DNA from: Pseudomonadota bacterium
GTDB taxonomy: Bacteria > Pseudomonadota > Alphaproteobacteria > Rhizobiales > Beijerinckiaceae
Length of the DNA: 58,834 nt
Direction: 5' to 3'
NCBI GenBank assembly: GCA_023450615.1
Contig: JAEXGT010000024.1
Coordinates: 1 to 58,834, forward strand
How positions within the stretch are numbered: position 1 is the stretch's first letter; the number at the start of each line of letters is the position of its first letter. The notes below the pieces were generated by a model. The model saw nothing but the letters and a program-made list of their open reading frames with translations. It ran no database searches and was not told the DNA's origin. This document shows, piece after piece, positions 44,770 through 53,638 of the stretch. Both the position numbers and the translations under genes were made by a program.

Positions 44770-46136
44770 TGGCGGATCGCGACAACGAGGCGAACCGCTT
44801 CTCCGCCCGCGCCGCGCGCTATGCCCGCGTCGGCGCGAATATGGGCGGCGTGGCCGCCCGCATGGCGGGCGCGCGTCTCTTCGGTGGCGATGCGCGCGAC
44901 GCCTCCAACGCGGCGGCGCTCGCGCAGGCCTTGGGCGGGCTGAAAGGTCCGATCATGAAGGTGGCGCAGCTCCTCGCCACCATTCCCGATCTCATCCCGC
45001 CGGAATATGCCGCCGAACTGCAGAAGCTGCAGAGCGAAGCGCCGCCCATGGGCGCGGCCTTCGTGAAACGGCGCATGCAGGCGGAGCTGGGTCCGCAATG
45101 GCAGGGCAGGTTCGGTTCGTTCGATCTCAATCCTTCCGCCGCCGCATCCCTGGGCCAGGTGCACCGAGCCGCGACGAAGGACGGCGAGTTGCTTGCCTGC
45201 AAGCTGCAATATCCCGATATGCAATCCGCCGTCGAAGCGGATCTGAAGCAGCTCGAATTCGTCTTCGCCCTGCACCGGCGCATGGATCCTGCCATCGACA
45301 CGCGCGAGATCGCGAAGGAGATCGGCGAACGCGTGCGCGAGGAACTCGATTACGAGCGCGAGGCGAAGCACGCATCGCTCTATGCCCACGCGCTCTCCGA
45401 TGTGGATGACGTGCGTGTGCCGCGCATTCATCCCGAACTCTCCACCAAGCGCCTTCTGTCGCTGCAATGGCTCGAAGGCGAGAAGATCCTGCAATTCGTG
45501 GAAAGCCCGGTCGAGATCCGCAACCGGCTGGCGATTGCCATGTTCAAGGCGTGGTGGCACCCCTTCAGCCATGCGGCCGTCATCCACGGCGACCCGCATC
45601 TGGGCAACTACACGGTGTTTTCAGAGAACGGGGAGGCCAGAGGCATCAATCTCCTCGATTACGGCTGCGTCCGCATTTTCCACCCACGCTTCGTGGGCGG
45701 CGTGGTCGATCTCTATCGCGGGCTTCAGACGGATGACCGCGCCCGCATCGTCCATGCCTACGAAACCTGGGGCTTCAAGAATCTGTCGAACGAGTTGATC
45801 GACATCCTCAATATCTGGGCGCGTTTCATCTATGCGCCGCTCCTCGACGACCGGGTGCGCACGGTGGCCGACGGGGTGAAGCCTGGTGAATACGGCCGCC
45901 GCCAGGCATTCGAGGTGCACAAGGCGCTCAAGGAAAAAGGGCCCGTCACCGTCCCGCGCGAATTCGTCTTCATGGACCGGGCTGCGGTTGGCCTTGGAGC
46001 CGTGTTCCTGCATCTGCGAGCCGAACTGAATTATCACCAGCTCTTCGAGACGGAGATCGAGCGCTTTTCCCTCGAAGGCCTGGGCCAACGCCAAGCCGAG
46101 GTTCTGGAAGCTTCCGGTTTACCGATTCCTATGTAA
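44769..46136 (+). CDS. ABC1/AarF (UbiB-type) atypical kinase
   Basis: 455 residues, no clear C-terminal membrane hairpin. Motifs of the ABC1/ADCK family: the N-terminal GPIMKVAQLLATIPDLIPPEY corresponds to the KxGQ block, but here it reads KVAQ (Gly replaced by Ala). The Ala-rich nucleotide loop is AAASLGQVHRA, the lysine segment LLACKLQYP, catalytic loop VIHGDPHLGNY, and DYG in LLDYGCVR replaces DFG. UbiB relatives assist ubiquinone biosynthesis by an ATPase activity. This subgroup, following pepF, has no proven role. It starts on the last base of pepF. Confidence 0.88.
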   Translation: MADRDNEANRFSARAARYARVGANMGGVAARMAGARLFGGDARDASNAAALAQALGGLKGPIMKVAQLLATIPDLIPPEYAAELQKLQSEAPPMGAAFVKRRMQAELGPQWQGRFGSFDLNPSAAASLGQVHRAATKDGELLACKLQYPDMQSAVEADLKQLEFVFALHRRMDPAIDTREIAKEIGERVREELDYEREAKHASLYAHALSDVDDVRVPRIHPELSTKRLLSLQWLEGEKILQFVESPVEIRNRLAIAMFKAWWHPFSHAAVIHGDPHLGNYTVFSENGEARGINLLDYGCVRIFHPRFVGGVVDLYRGLQTDDRARIVHAYETWGFKNLSNELIDILNIWARFIYAPLLDDRVRTVADGVKPGEYGRRQAFEVHKALKEKGPVTVPREFVFMDRAAVGLGAVFLHLRAELNYHQLFETEIERFSLEGLGQRQAEVLEASGLPIPM

Positions 46137-46199
46137 TGAGGTTGCATCTTGTTCGGGTGGGCCTTAAAAGGCTTACCAAGCGTTAAGGGGCAGCCAACC

Positions 46200-47417
46200 A
46201 TGAAAATCGTCTTCGTTCACCAGAACTTTCCAGGCCAGTTCCTGCGGCTGGCAAAGACGTTCGTTGAGGAAGGCCATGAGGTGGTTGCGCTCGGAATGCA
46301 GCGGGAAACCAAGCTCCAAGGCGTAAAGTACTACCCGTACAATGCTGTCCCCGGGCCGGAAGACCCGCAATGGAACACCCGCTATTCCCCCGTCATTCCG
46401 CGCCTGCGTCGCGCTTACGGTGTGGCCCACAAGGCACGAGAGCTCGCCAATGCGGGCTTTCAGCCTGATGTGGTGGTCGTCAACACGGGCTGGGGCGAGA
46501 ACCTTTTCCTGAAGGATGTATGGCCCAATGCCAAGCATGTGGCCTATTTTGAATATTACTACGCCGCCAAGGGGCAGGATCTCGATTTCGATCCCGAATT
46601 TCCGACCACCAACGAAGAGGTCGTGTGGCGGCTGCGCCTCAAGAACTCCATGCAGCTCGGAGCGCTGGATGCCGCCGATTTAGCGGTCGCTCCCACGCAG
46701 TATCAGCGCGATACGTTCCCTGCCTACCTGCATGACCGGATCAAGATCATCCACGACGGCATCGACACCGACCTTCTCAAGCCGAGAGAGGACATCAAGC
46801 TCCAGCTTGGAAAGAAGGGCCCGCAATTCACCCGGGAGAAGCCCGTCGTCACCTATGTCACCCGCAATATCGAGCCGATGCGCGGCGCGCATATCGTCAT
46901 GCGCAGCCTTCCCTATCTCCTCGACATTGATCCCGACCTGCAGGTGGCCATCATCGGCGGCAAGGGGACGAGCTATTCCGGCTCCTCTCCCGATGGAAAA
47001 AGCTGGTTCGACGTGTTCCGCTCCAAGATCGAGCGTCCTGTGGACTGGTCACGGGTCCATTTTCTCGGAAACCTGCCCTACGATCAGTTCGTGAAGGTGC
47101 TGCAGGTCTCCTCGGCCCATATCTACATGACCTATCCCTTCGTTCTGTCCTGGTCCTCCATCGAATCCATGGCGCTCGAATGCCGGATCGTGGCCTCGGA
47201 TACGGCCCCGGTCCGGGAGATCATCACCGATGGAGTAAATGGCCGCCTGTTCCCCTTCTTCGACGAGAAGGCCCTGGCCGAGCGGGTGCGCGAAACCCTT
47301 GCTGAGAAGGACAAGTCTGCGGAGATGGCCCGTGAGGCGCGCAAGCTCGCCGTCGAGAAATACGATTACAAGACCGTCTGCCTTCCGCAATGGAAGGAAT
47401 TCCTCGGAATAAAATAA
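46200..47417 (+). CDS. Glycosyltransferase family 4 (GT-B)
   Basis: 405 residues starting MKIVFVHQNFPGQFLRLAKTF (the ORF is open upstream but homology starts here). GT-B fold: N-terminal acceptor half with FEEGHEVVALGMQ-like segment and AKHVAYFEYYYAAKGQDLDFD; C-terminal half with VTRNIEPMRGAHIVMRSLP (the donor-phosphate-binding region), VHFLGNLPYDQFVKVL and the EX7E-type segment SSIESMALECRIVASDTAPVREII. It would transfer a sugar from a nucleotide donor to a polysaccharide or lipid acceptor. There is no other polysaccharide gene nearby, so the product is undefined. The leader contains two TTAA words that do not match CtrA spacing. Confidence 0.87.
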   Translation: MKIVFVHQNFPGQFLRLAKTFVEEGHEVVALGMQRETKLQGVKYYPYNAVPGPEDPQWNTRYSPVIPRLRRAYGVAHKARELANAGFQPDVVVVNTGWGENLFLKDVWPNAKHVAYFEYYYAAKGQDLDFDPEFPTTNEEVVWRLRLKNSMQLGALDAADLAVAPTQYQRDTFPAYLHDRIKIIHDGIDTDLLKPREDIKLQLGKKGPQFTREKPVVTYVTRNIEPMRGAHIVMRSLPYLLDIDPDLQVAIIGGKGTSYSGSSPDGKSWFDVFRSKIERPVDWSRVHFLGNLPYDQFVKVLQVSSAHIYMTYPFVLSWSSIESMALECRIVASDTAPVREIITDGVNGRLFPFFDEKALAERVRETLAEKDKSAEMAREARKLAVEKYDYKTVCLPQWKEFLGIK

Positions 47418-47528
47418 CCGTGACGGGCGTTCTAAAAGTTTCTCCGGAGGGGCTTCCAAAGATTGCGGCTCCTCACCGCATGCGTTAAACGCAGCAGTTA
47501 ACAACCGATGTGAATAGGGCGTTGAATC

Positions 47529-47822
47529 ATGGCCAATACAAAACATGCGCCGCATGGGGGTTATAGTCCGGAGATGGACGGCCCTGCCCATGAGGTGACC
47601 TACAACGGGTTCGTGCGGTTCGCCGAGATCGCTACGGCCGTTATCATCTGTCACGTGCTGGCCTTGGCTGTCGGCGGCATCAAGCATGCCTGGCTCACGG
47701 CGATTTTCGGGGTCATCCTGTCGCTCGCCGCTGGCGCGATCGGAGCCGTCGCTCCCTCCATCGGGGTCCGCGCCCCGGCTGCGGTAGGCGTGCTTCTGCT
47801 CCTGGCGCTCTTCTTTTACTAA
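47529..47822 (+). CDS. aa3-type cytochrome c oxidase subunit IV
   Basis: 97 residues: soluble N-terminus with the diagnostic YSPEMDGPAHEVTYNGFVRFAE, then two membrane helices (TAVIICHVLALAVGG; AIFGVILSLAAGAIGAVAP) and a third C-terminal one (AAVGVLLLLALFFY). In Paracoccus-type aa3 oxidases the short subunit IV is a single helix contacting subunits I and III; this longer rhizobial version keeps the signature. Its position just ahead of pntAA, away from the other cox genes, is usual in Hyphomicrobiales. A terminator follows. Confidence 0.88.
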   Translation: MANTKHAPHGGYSPEMDGPAHEVTYNGFVRFAEIATAVIICHVLALAVGGIKHAWLTAIFGVILSLAAGAIGAVAPSIGVRAPAAVGVLLLLALFFY

Positions 47823-47834
47823 GTAACGTAACGG

Positions 47835-47860
47835 AAGGCCCTGTTTTCAGGGCCTTTTCT
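47835..47860 (+). terminator. Intrinsic terminator after cytochrome oxidase subunit IV
   Basis: AAGGCCCT (47835-47842) and AGGGCCTT (47849-47856), loop GTTTTC, followed by TTCTTT. Separates the oxidase subunit gene from pntAA. Confidence 0.85.
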
Positions 47861-47888
47861 TTGTCTCTAACATCGTAGGGGGGCAGCC

Positions 47889-49025
47889 ATGCGAATCGCC
47901 GTTCTTTCCGAGACCGAGGGAGCGGAGACCCGCGTCGCCGCCACGCCTGAGACCATCAAGAAATACAAGGGCCTCGGTGCCGACGTGGCCGTTCAGGCCG
48001 GGGCTGGCGCCAAGGCTGGCATCCCGGATGCCGAGTTCGAGGCGGCGGGCGCCGTCATCGCACCCTCCCGCGAGGAGGCCCTGCGGGATGCCGATGTCAT
48101 CCTCAAGGTCCGCCGCCCGGCTGAGGGCGAGCTGTCCGGCGCCAAGCCCGGCGCGCTCCTTATCGCCATCATGGACCCCTATGGCCAGGATGAGGCCCTG
48201 AAAAGCCTCGCCGACGCCAAGGTCGCGGCCTTTTCCATGGAGCTGATGCCCCGCATCACGCGCGCTCAGGTCATGGACGTCCTCTCCTCACAGGCGAATC
48301 TCGCCGGCTACCGGGCTGTCATCGACGCGACCGCCGAATATGGCCGCGCCATGCCGATGATGATGACGGCGGCCGGCACCGTGCCTGCGGCCCGCGTCTT
48401 CGTTATGGGCGCTGGTGTTGCGGGCCTCCAGGCCATCGCCACGGCTCGCCGCCTCGGCGCTGTGGTGACTGCCACCGACGTGCGCCCCGCCGCCAAGGAG
48501 CAGGTGGAGAGCCTGGGCGCCAAGTTCATCGCTGTGGAGGACGAGGAGTTCAAGCAGGCCGAGACCGCCGGCGGCTACGCCAAGGAAATGTCGGCGGAAT
48601 ACCGCGCCAAGCAGGCGGAACTCGTAGCCTCCCACATCGCCAAGCAGGACATCGTCATCACCACGGCGCTCATCCCGGGCCGTCCGGCTCCGAAGCTCGT
48701 GACGAAGGCCATGGTGGAATCCATGAAGCCCGGCTCGGTGATCGTGGATCTCGCGGTCGAGCGCGGCGGCAATTGCGAGATTTGCAAGCCCGGCAAGATC
48801 GCCATCTATAACGGCGTGAAGATCGTGGGGCATCTCAACGTGCCCGGCCGCCTCGCCGCTACGGCATCCAGCCTCTACGCGAAGAACCTTTACGCCTTCG
48901 TCGAGACCCTCGTCGATAAGGAGAGCAAGGCGCTTTCCGTGAAGTGGGACGACGAGCTCGTGAAGGCGACCTGCCTTACCCGCGACGGCGCGGTGGTTCA
49001 CCCCGCCTTCCAACCCGCAGCATAA
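47889..49025 (+). CDS. pntAA: NAD(P) transhydrogenase subunit alpha, part 1
   Basis: NAD(H)-binding domain I of the proton-translocating transhydrogenase (NADH + NADP+ + inward proton movement gives NADPH + NAD+). 378 residues; N-terminal AlaDh_PNT_N domain (MRIAVLSETEGAETRVAATP) and NAD Rossmann domain with VMGAGVAGLQAIATARRLGA around residue 174. Also RPAPKLVTKAMVESMKPGSVIVD and NVPGRLAATASSLYAKN. In this group the E. coli PntA chain is split into PntAA and PntAB. Start codon preceded by GGGGGG. First gene of a pntAA-AB-B operon. Confidence 0.96.
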   Translation: MRIAVLSETEGAETRVAATPETIKKYKGLGADVAVQAGAGAKAGIPDAEFEAAGAVIAPSREEALRDADVILKVRRPAEGELSGAKPGALLIAIMDPYGQDEALKSLADAKVAAFSMELMPRITRAQVMDVLSSQANLAGYRAVIDATAEYGRAMPMMMTAAGTVPAARVFVMGAGVAGLQAIATARRLGAVVTATDVRPAAKEQVESLGAKFIAVEDEEFKQAETAGGYAKEMSAEYRAKQAELVASHIAKQDIVITTALIPGRPAPKLVTKAMVESMKPGSVIVDLAVERGGNCEICKPGKIAIYNGVKIVGHLNVPGRLAATASSLYAKNLYAFVETLVDKESKALSVKWDDELVKATCLTRDGAVVHPAFQPAA

Positions 49026-49042
49026 TTCAGGGGGGAACAATC

Positions 49043-49492
49043 ATGGCGACACTCACGCCCGAACAGGCCGTCGAACAGGCCCGCGCAGCCGCCGAGACGG
49101 CGCAGCGCGCTGCTGATACGGCGCAAGCGCTTGCCGATCAGGTGGCCGCCGCCGCAGGCGCGGCCGTCTCCACGGTCACACATGGCGCGGTGGACCCCAC
49201 CGTGTTCCGCCTCGCCATCTTCGTGCTGGCGATCTTCGTCGGCTATTACGTGGTCTGGCAGGTGACGCCCGCGCTGCACACGCCGCTCATGTCGGTGACG
49301 AACGCGATCTCCTCGGTGATCGTGGTCGGCGCGTTGCTGGCGGTCGGTGTCGAGGCCGCTCCTGTCTTCGGCGACGGCCCGATCTGGTCGCGGGCGCTCG
49401 GCTTCATCGGCCTCATCCTCGCAAGCATCAACATTTTCGGCGGCTTCCTGGTGACCCAGCGCATGCTTGCCATGTATCGCAAGAAGGGCTGA
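49043..49492 (+). CDS. pntAB: NAD(P) transhydrogenase subunit alpha, part 2
   Basis: Membrane part of subunit alpha, 149 residues from the ATG at 49043 (GGGGGAAC upstream). A 45-residue Ala-rich amphipathic N-terminal helix (TPEQAVEQARAAAETAQRAA) precedes three to four membrane segments (VFRLAIFVLAIFVGYYVVWQ; AISSVIVVGALLAVG; ALGFIGLILASINIFGGFLV). VTPALHTPLMSVTNAISSV is the conserved proton-channel segment. Four bases separate it from pntB. Confidence 0.95.
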   Translation: MATLTPEQAVEQARAAAETAQRAADTAQALADQVAAAAGAAVSTVTHGAVDPTVFRLAIFVLAIFVGYYVVWQVTPALHTPLMSVTNAISSVIVVGALLAVGVEAAPVFGDGPIWSRALGFIGLILASINIFGGFLVTQRMLAMYRKKG

Positions 49493-49496
49493 GGCC

Positions 49497-50894
49497 ATGT
49501 CGGCGAACCTTGCCTCGATCCTATATCTCGTTTCCGGCGTCCTCTTCATTCTGGCGCTGCGCGGTCTGTCCCATCCCACCACCTCACGACAGGGCAACCT
49601 GTTCGGCATGGTGGGTATGGGCATCGCCATCCTCACCACGCTCATGGTGTCTCCTCCCGCGGGCTTCGGCGGCTGGTTTCTGGCCTTCTGGGGCCTCGTG
49701 ATCGGCGGTACCATCGGCGCAGTCGTCGCCAAGCGCGTTCCGATGACGGCGATGCCGCAACTGGTGGCGGCCTTCCACTCCCTCGTCGGCCTCGCCGCCG
49801 TGCTGGTGGCGGCGGGCGCGCTCTATGCGCCGCAAGCCTTCGGCATCGGCTCCGTGGGCACGATCCATGGCGGCTCGCTGTTGGAGATGGGCCTCGGCGT
49901 GGCGATCGGCGCCATCACCTTCACCGGCTCCGTCATCGCATTCCTGAAGCTTGACGGGCGCATGTCCGGCAAGCCGATCCTGCTGCCAAGCCGTCACCTC
50001 ATCAACATCGCCCTGGGCGTGTTGCTGTTGGTGCTCCTCGTCACCTTCATCCGCACCGAGAGCCACACGGTGTTCTGGCTCGTCGTGCTGGTATCCTTCG
50101 TGCTCGGCGTCACGCTGATCATCCCCATCGGCGGTGCCGACATGCCCGTCGTGGTGTCGATGCTCAACTCCTATTCGGGTTGGGCTGCGGCCGGCATCGG
50201 CTTCACGCTGGGCAACCTCGCGCTCATCATCACCGGCGCGCTGGTGGGCTCCTCGGGTGCGAGCCTGTCCTACATCATGTGCAAGGGCATGAACCGGAGC
50301 TTCATCTCCGTCATCCTCGGCGGCTTCGGCGGCGAGACGGCGGCGGCAGCAGGCGGCGCCGTCGAGACGCGCCCCGTCAAGCAGGGCTCGGCAGACGATG
50401 CGGCCTTCATCATGAAGAACGCGGCGAAGGTCATCATCGTGCCGGGCTACGGCATGGCGGTGGCGCAGGCGCAGCATGCCTTGCGCGAGATGGCGGACGA
50501 GCTGAAGGCTGAGGGCGTGGAAGTGAAATACGCCATTCATCCGGTGGCGGGCCGCATGCCCGGCCACATGAATGTGCTGCTCGCGGAAGCCAACGTGCCC
50601 TACGACGAGGTGTTCGAGCTCGAGGATATCAACGGCGAGTTCGCGCAGGCCGACGTGGCCTTCGTGATCGGCGCCAACGACGTCACGAACCCTGCCGCCA
50701 AGACCGATCCGGCCTCACCGATCTTCGGCATGCCGATCCTTGATGTCGAGCGCGCCAAGACCGTGCTGTTCATCAAGCGCGGCATGGGCTCCGGCTATGC
50801 GGGCGTGGAGAACGAGCTGTTCTTCCGCGACAACACCATGATGCTCTTCGGCGACGCCAAGAAGGTGGTGGACGAGATTTTGAAGAATCTCTGA
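49497..50894 (+). CDS. pntB: NAD(P) transhydrogenase subunit beta
   Basis: 465 residues: eight to nine membrane helices, including the conserved GADMPVVVSMLNSYSGWAAAGIGF, then the NADP(H)-binding domain III with IVPGYGMAVAQAQHALREM, HPVAGRMPGHMNVLLAEANVPYD and VIGANDVTNPAA. ATG at 49497. Completes the transhydrogenase that supplies NADPH, the reductant used by GltBD encoded earlier in the window. Confidence 0.97.
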   Translation: MSANLASILYLVSGVLFILALRGLSHPTTSRQGNLFGMVGMGIAILTTLMVSPPAGFGGWFLAFWGLVIGGTIGAVVAKRVPMTAMPQLVAAFHSLVGLAAVLVAAGALYAPQAFGIGSVGTIHGGSLLEMGLGVAIGAITFTGSVIAFLKLDGRMSGKPILLPSRHLINIALGVLLLVLLVTFIRTESHTVFWLVVLVSFVLGVTLIIPIGGADMPVVVSMLNSYSGWAAAGIGFTLGNLALIITGALVGSSGASLSYIMCKGMNRSFISVILGGFGGETAAAAGGAVETRPVKQGSADDAAFIMKNAAKVIIVPGYGMAVAQAQHALREMADELKAEGVEVKYAIHPVAGRMPGHMNVLLAEANVPYDEVFELEDINGEFAQADVAFVIGANDVTNPAAKTDPASPIFGMPILDVERAKTVLFIKRGMGSGYAGVENELFFRDNTMMLFGDAKKVVDEILKNL

Positions 50895-50917
50895 TCCAGC
50901 ACGTCATCGATTGCAGG

Positions 50918-50944
50918 ATGCCCGGCTTCGTGCCGGGCATTTTC
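50918..50944 (+). terminator. Terminator of the pnt operon
   Basis: ATGCCCGGC (50918-50926) and GCCGGGCAT (50932-50940), loop TTCGT, followed by TTTCGTTT. A second, imperfect GCCCGGC-type palindrome follows at about 50953-50970. Confidence 0.75.
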
Positions 50945-51045
50945 GTTTCCGGCTTGCCCGGCCTCGTGCGGGGGCGTTTCGGGAATGACGAGGGCGGCGA
51001 AAGCTGTTTTAAGAGAGGCGTGTTCTGTTGCCTTCAGGTTTCGTC

Positions 51046-51525
51046 ATGTCCTCCATCACCCTGCGCACCGCTCTCCCACAAGACCGCGACATGGTCGTCG
51101 AGCTGATCCATCAGCTCAACGTGTTCGAGGCCGATCTCGTGGGCGACCGCAGGCGCGATTACGACGGAGCCAATGGCTATTACGACGAGCTGATGATGCG
51201 CCTCTCCCGGCGCAACGGGCGGATCGTGCTTGCGGAAGAGAGCGGCACCGTCGTGGGGGCCATGGGCTTCTCCCTCGATCAGGACGCGGCCTATGTGGCC
51301 GCCGAGTTCCGCAGCCACGGCACGGTGACGGACCTGATCGTCCACGAGGGATGGCGCGGGAAGGGCATCGGCCAGATGCTTCTGAAGGAAGCCGAGCGTC
51401 TCACGAAGGAGGCGGGCCTCAAGCGCCTCATGATCGGCGCCTTGATCGCCAACGAGCGCGCCGAGCGTACCTACCGCCAGTTCGGCTTCGAGCCCTACGT
51501 GGCGTTCCTGAAGAAGGAGCTATGA
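51046..51525 (+). CDS. GNAT-family N-acetyltransferase
   Basis: 159 residues from the ATG at 51046. GNAT fold: N-terminal SSITLRTALPQDRDMVVELI, acetyl-CoA motif A VTDLIVHEGWRGKGIGQMLL (R-G-K-G-I-G pyrophosphate loop), and C-terminal ERAERTYRQFGFEPY. Acceptor (amino acid, polyamine, protein N-terminus) unknown. Its 3' end overlaps the convergent nucleotidyltransferase-like gene by six bases. Confidence 0.88.
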   Translation: MSSITLRTALPQDRDMVVELIHQLNVFEADLVGDRRRDYDGANGYYDELMMRLSRRNGRIVLAEESGTVVGAMGFSLDQDAAYVAAEFRSHGTVTDLIVHEGWRGKGIGQMLLKEAERLTKEAGLKRLMIGALIANERAERTYRQFGFEPYVAFLKKEL

Positions 51526-52113
51526 GGCAGGCTTCAGGGCCGTGTCGCTGAAGGTAAGCCTTGGCCAGCGCGACGCCCAATCCTTGGAGCGGAGCCGTTC
51601 GCTGTAGATGTTCATCTTGTGGGCGAAGGCCGGTGTCGGCCTCACCACGAGATCGATCAGGTCCGCGATCCCGTAAGGCGCGATGACTTCGACCTTTCCG
51701 CGTACCGTTCTTGCGGCGATGGCCGTTGCTGTCTCGGGCCAGCAGGCGATGGCTTCATATGTGCTTCGGTAGGGAGCATCGCCGTTGCGCCGAGACATGC
51801 GTGCCTGGTTCCTCACCTGCCAGGGAACGTCCGGCGCGAGAACCTTGAGCTTGTTCTCATGGACAAGCTCGCATTCCTCCATCGTTTCGGCGGGATCGAG
51901 ATAGATCACATCCACATCGTTGAGCCGCGAAGCATCGATGGGATAGCCGTGGAGCGCATCCCAGACGGCATTGCGGACGAACCCCGCGCCGATCCACGCA
52001 TCCGGCAGGGCGAGGCTCTCCACATGCAAAAGAAGCGCATGCAGGTCCGCATGCGCTTCGAGACGTCGTGCGATGTCGTCAAGATCCCGCAAAGGGGAGG
52101 CGGCCAAGTCCAT
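51520..52113 (-). CDS. Nucleotidyltransferase-like protein (DUF925 / NTP_transf_6 family)
   Basis: 197 residues. Conserved blocks WIGAGFVRNAVWDALHGYP and LNDVDVIYLDP resemble the G-[GS]-x-D-x-D core of pol-beta-type nucleotidyltransferases; then RNGDAPYRSTYEAIACWPETATAIA and YGIADLIDLVVRPTP with DWASRWPRL at the C-terminus are family signatures. Function unknown in this family; no tRNA or antibiotic target can be assigned. Minus strand, 14 bases downstream of the TPR lipoprotein gene (which runs in the same direction) and possibly co-transcribed with it. Confidence 0.83.
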   Translation of the reverse strand: MDLAASPLRDLDDIARRLEAHADLHALLLHVESLALPDAWIGAGFVRNAVWDALHGYPIDASRLNDVDVIYLDPAETMEECELVHENKLKVLAPDVPWQVRNQARMSRRNGDAPYRSTYEAIACWPETATAIAARTVRGKVEVIAPYGIADLIDLVVRPTPAFAHKMNIYSERLRSKDWASRWPRLTFSDTALKPAS

Positions 52114-52127
52114 GCCGCGTCCTGTCC

Positions 52128-53003
52128 TTAGCTGCGGAACAGGCTGCCCACCCCGCCCTGGAGGCGGGAGTTGCCCTGGCGAGCGACCGTGTTGGTGGTG
52201 TCGAGGGCGAGCGCGCGCTGATAGCTCTCAATCGCCTGCTGCTTGTCGCCCTTGCGCTCCAGCGCCACGCCGCGCCAGGCCCAGGAATTGGCGTCCTTGC
52301 TGTCGACGTTGAGCGCCGCGTTGAAATCCTCGACGGCCTTGTCGAACTGGTTCGTGGCCACATAGCTCTGGCCACGCGCCGCATAGGGAGCGCCGACGAA
52401 GGGATTGCGGTCGATGGTGGCGTCGAAGTCCAGAATAGCCTGCTGGTGCATGCCTTGGCGCTGATAGAGCAGGCCGCGCGAATGGAGCGCCTCAGCCGAT
52501 TCGGGCAGGAGGCGGGTGGCCATGTTCAGGTCGTTCAGGGCTTCCTGGTAGTTGCCCTGCATGCGCAGCAGGTTGGCGCGGCCGATATAGGCCGGGCCGT
52601 AATTCGGGTCCGCCTGAATGGAGCGGGTGAAATCCGCGAGCGCCTGATCGTTCCGGTTCGTCTGGCGAAGGGCCAGGGCCCGGTTCGTATAAGCGGGTGC
52701 GTAGTTGGGGTCGATCTGGACCGCCTTCGAGAAATCCGAGATGGCGTCGCTGTAGCGGCCCACGCGGGCATAGGCCGCGCCGCGGGTGTTATAGGCGCTG
52801 GGGTCGTTCGGGTTGCGCTGGATCACATCCGACAGGGACGCGATGTTCACTTGGCTCGTGCCCTGCGTGTCCTCTTCCACCACGGCGATACGCTGGGTGC
52901 CGGGGCCGCCCGTCGTGCTGCAGGCAGCAAGGCTAAGGGCCGTCAGGGCCAAGCTCAGGGGCGCAAAGCGGCGAATCGATGGGGCGATCACCTTCGTCTC
53001 CAA
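52128..53003 (-). CDS. TPR-repeat lipoprotein
   Basis: 291 residues. Lipoprotein signal peptide with lipobox LSLAAC, lipidated Cys28. The mature part carries six consecutive TPR units of the SDAISDFSKAVQIDPNYAPA type from about 55 to 275. Other units read NQAALADFTRS-like, YQEALNDLNMATRLLPES, HQQAILDFDATIDRNPF, FDKAVEDFNAALNVDSKDA and KQQAIESYQRALALDTTN. Likely a periplasm-facing scaffold, NlpI-like in layout. Partner unknown. A hairpin (GGTTTA/TAAACC, 53028-53043) lies in its leader. Confidence 0.9.
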   Translation of the reverse strand: METKVIAPSIRRFAPLSLALTALSLAACSTTGGPGTQRIAVVEEDTQGTSQVNIASLSDVIQRNPNDPSAYNTRGAAYARVGRYSDAISDFSKAVQIDPNYAPAYTNRALALRQTNRNDQALADFTRSIQADPNYGPAYIGRANLLRMQGNYQEALNDLNMATRLLPESAEALHSRGLLYQRQGMHQQAILDFDATIDRNPFVGAPYAARGQSYVATNQFDKAVEDFNAALNVDSKDANSWAWRGVALERKGDKQQAIESYQRALALDTTNTVARQGNSRLQGGVGSLFRS

Positions 53004-53153
53004 CTTCTCTACTCAACTCGTTGAGGGTGGTTTAGCGGATAAACCTTAACATCCGTGAAACACGGCAACAGAAAGGCAGGGGAGAGGATTATAGTCCTCC
53101 GGGCGAATTGAGGAAGGGTCAAAAGGTCGCCGAGCAGGCCCCAAAATGCAAAC

Positions 53154-53180
53154 AGCGCCTCTGCTCACGCAGAAGGCGCT
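53154..53180 (-). terminator. Terminator downstream of rpsU
   Basis: On the minus strand AGCGCCT pairs with AGGCGCT (53154-53160 / 53174-53180), extended by CTGC/GCAG with one bulged A, followed by GTTTGCATTTTG. A second GC-rich hairpin (about 53198-53217) lies right after the rpsU stop. Confidence 0.6.
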
Positions 53181-53225
53181 GATTCACAATCGATGGGCTG
53201 GCCTGGAAAGGCCGGCGTATCGGTC

Positions 53226-53459
53226 TTAGCGGGCCGTAGGGCGCGGCTTCGAAGGCAGCAGGCCTTCGCGCTGCATGCGCTTGCGGATGAGCTTGCGGGC
53301 GCGGCGGACGGCTTCGGCCTTCTCACGGGCCTTCTTCTCAGACGGCTTCTCGTAGTGGCCACGGAGCTTCATCTCGCGGAAGATGCCCTCACGCTGCATC
53401 TTCTTCTTGAGAGCGCGGAGCGCCTGATCGACGTTGTTATCCCGGACAAGAACCTGCAC
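53226..53459 (-). CDS. rpsU: 30S ribosomal protein S21 (bS21)
   Basis: 77 residues: (M)QVLVRDNNVDQALRALKKK at the N-terminus, then GIFREMKLRGHYEKPSEKKA and a basic C-terminus, the standard alphaproteobacterial S21. The start is a GTG with GAGGA six bases upstream. An intrinsic terminator-like hairpin with T-run ends only about 35 bases before this GTG, so either it belongs to the upstream gene or it is an attenuator in the rpsU leader. Confidence 0.96.
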   Translation of the reverse strand: MQVLVRDNNVDQALRALKKKMQREGIFREMKLRGHYEKPSEKKAREKAEAVRRARKLIRKRMQREGLLPSKPRPTAR

Positions 53460-53493
53460 GCGAATTCCTCGTATTTGAACCGTTTCGATTGTG

Positions 53494-53525
53494 TAAAAGA
53501 AAACGAGGCGCGTCACGCGCACCTC
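53494..53525 (-). terminator. Intrinsic terminator just upstream of rpsU
   Basis: Minus strand: GAGG-TG-CGCG pairs with CGCG-CCTC (53505-53525), loop TGA, followed by TTTTCTTTTA (53494-53503). It lies between purK (ends 53639) and rpsU (starts 53459). Its position suits termination of purEK read-through or attenuation of rpsU. Confidence 0.75.
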
Positions 53526-53638
53526 AATCTGGCTGGCGTCGATATCAGAAGAAGCCTTACCTGTCCAGGGTTCCTTCCGACAAAAGCACCGAAACAAACC
53601 GCCGAGCCAGGATAATAACGCCCTTGGTCGGAAAAGGT

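Noticed and set aside
47485..47501. TTAA...TTAA pair upstream of the cytochrome oxidase subunit IV gene, resembling a CtrA box
   Set aside because: The half-sites are nine bases apart, while the CtrA consensus needs seven; probably chance.
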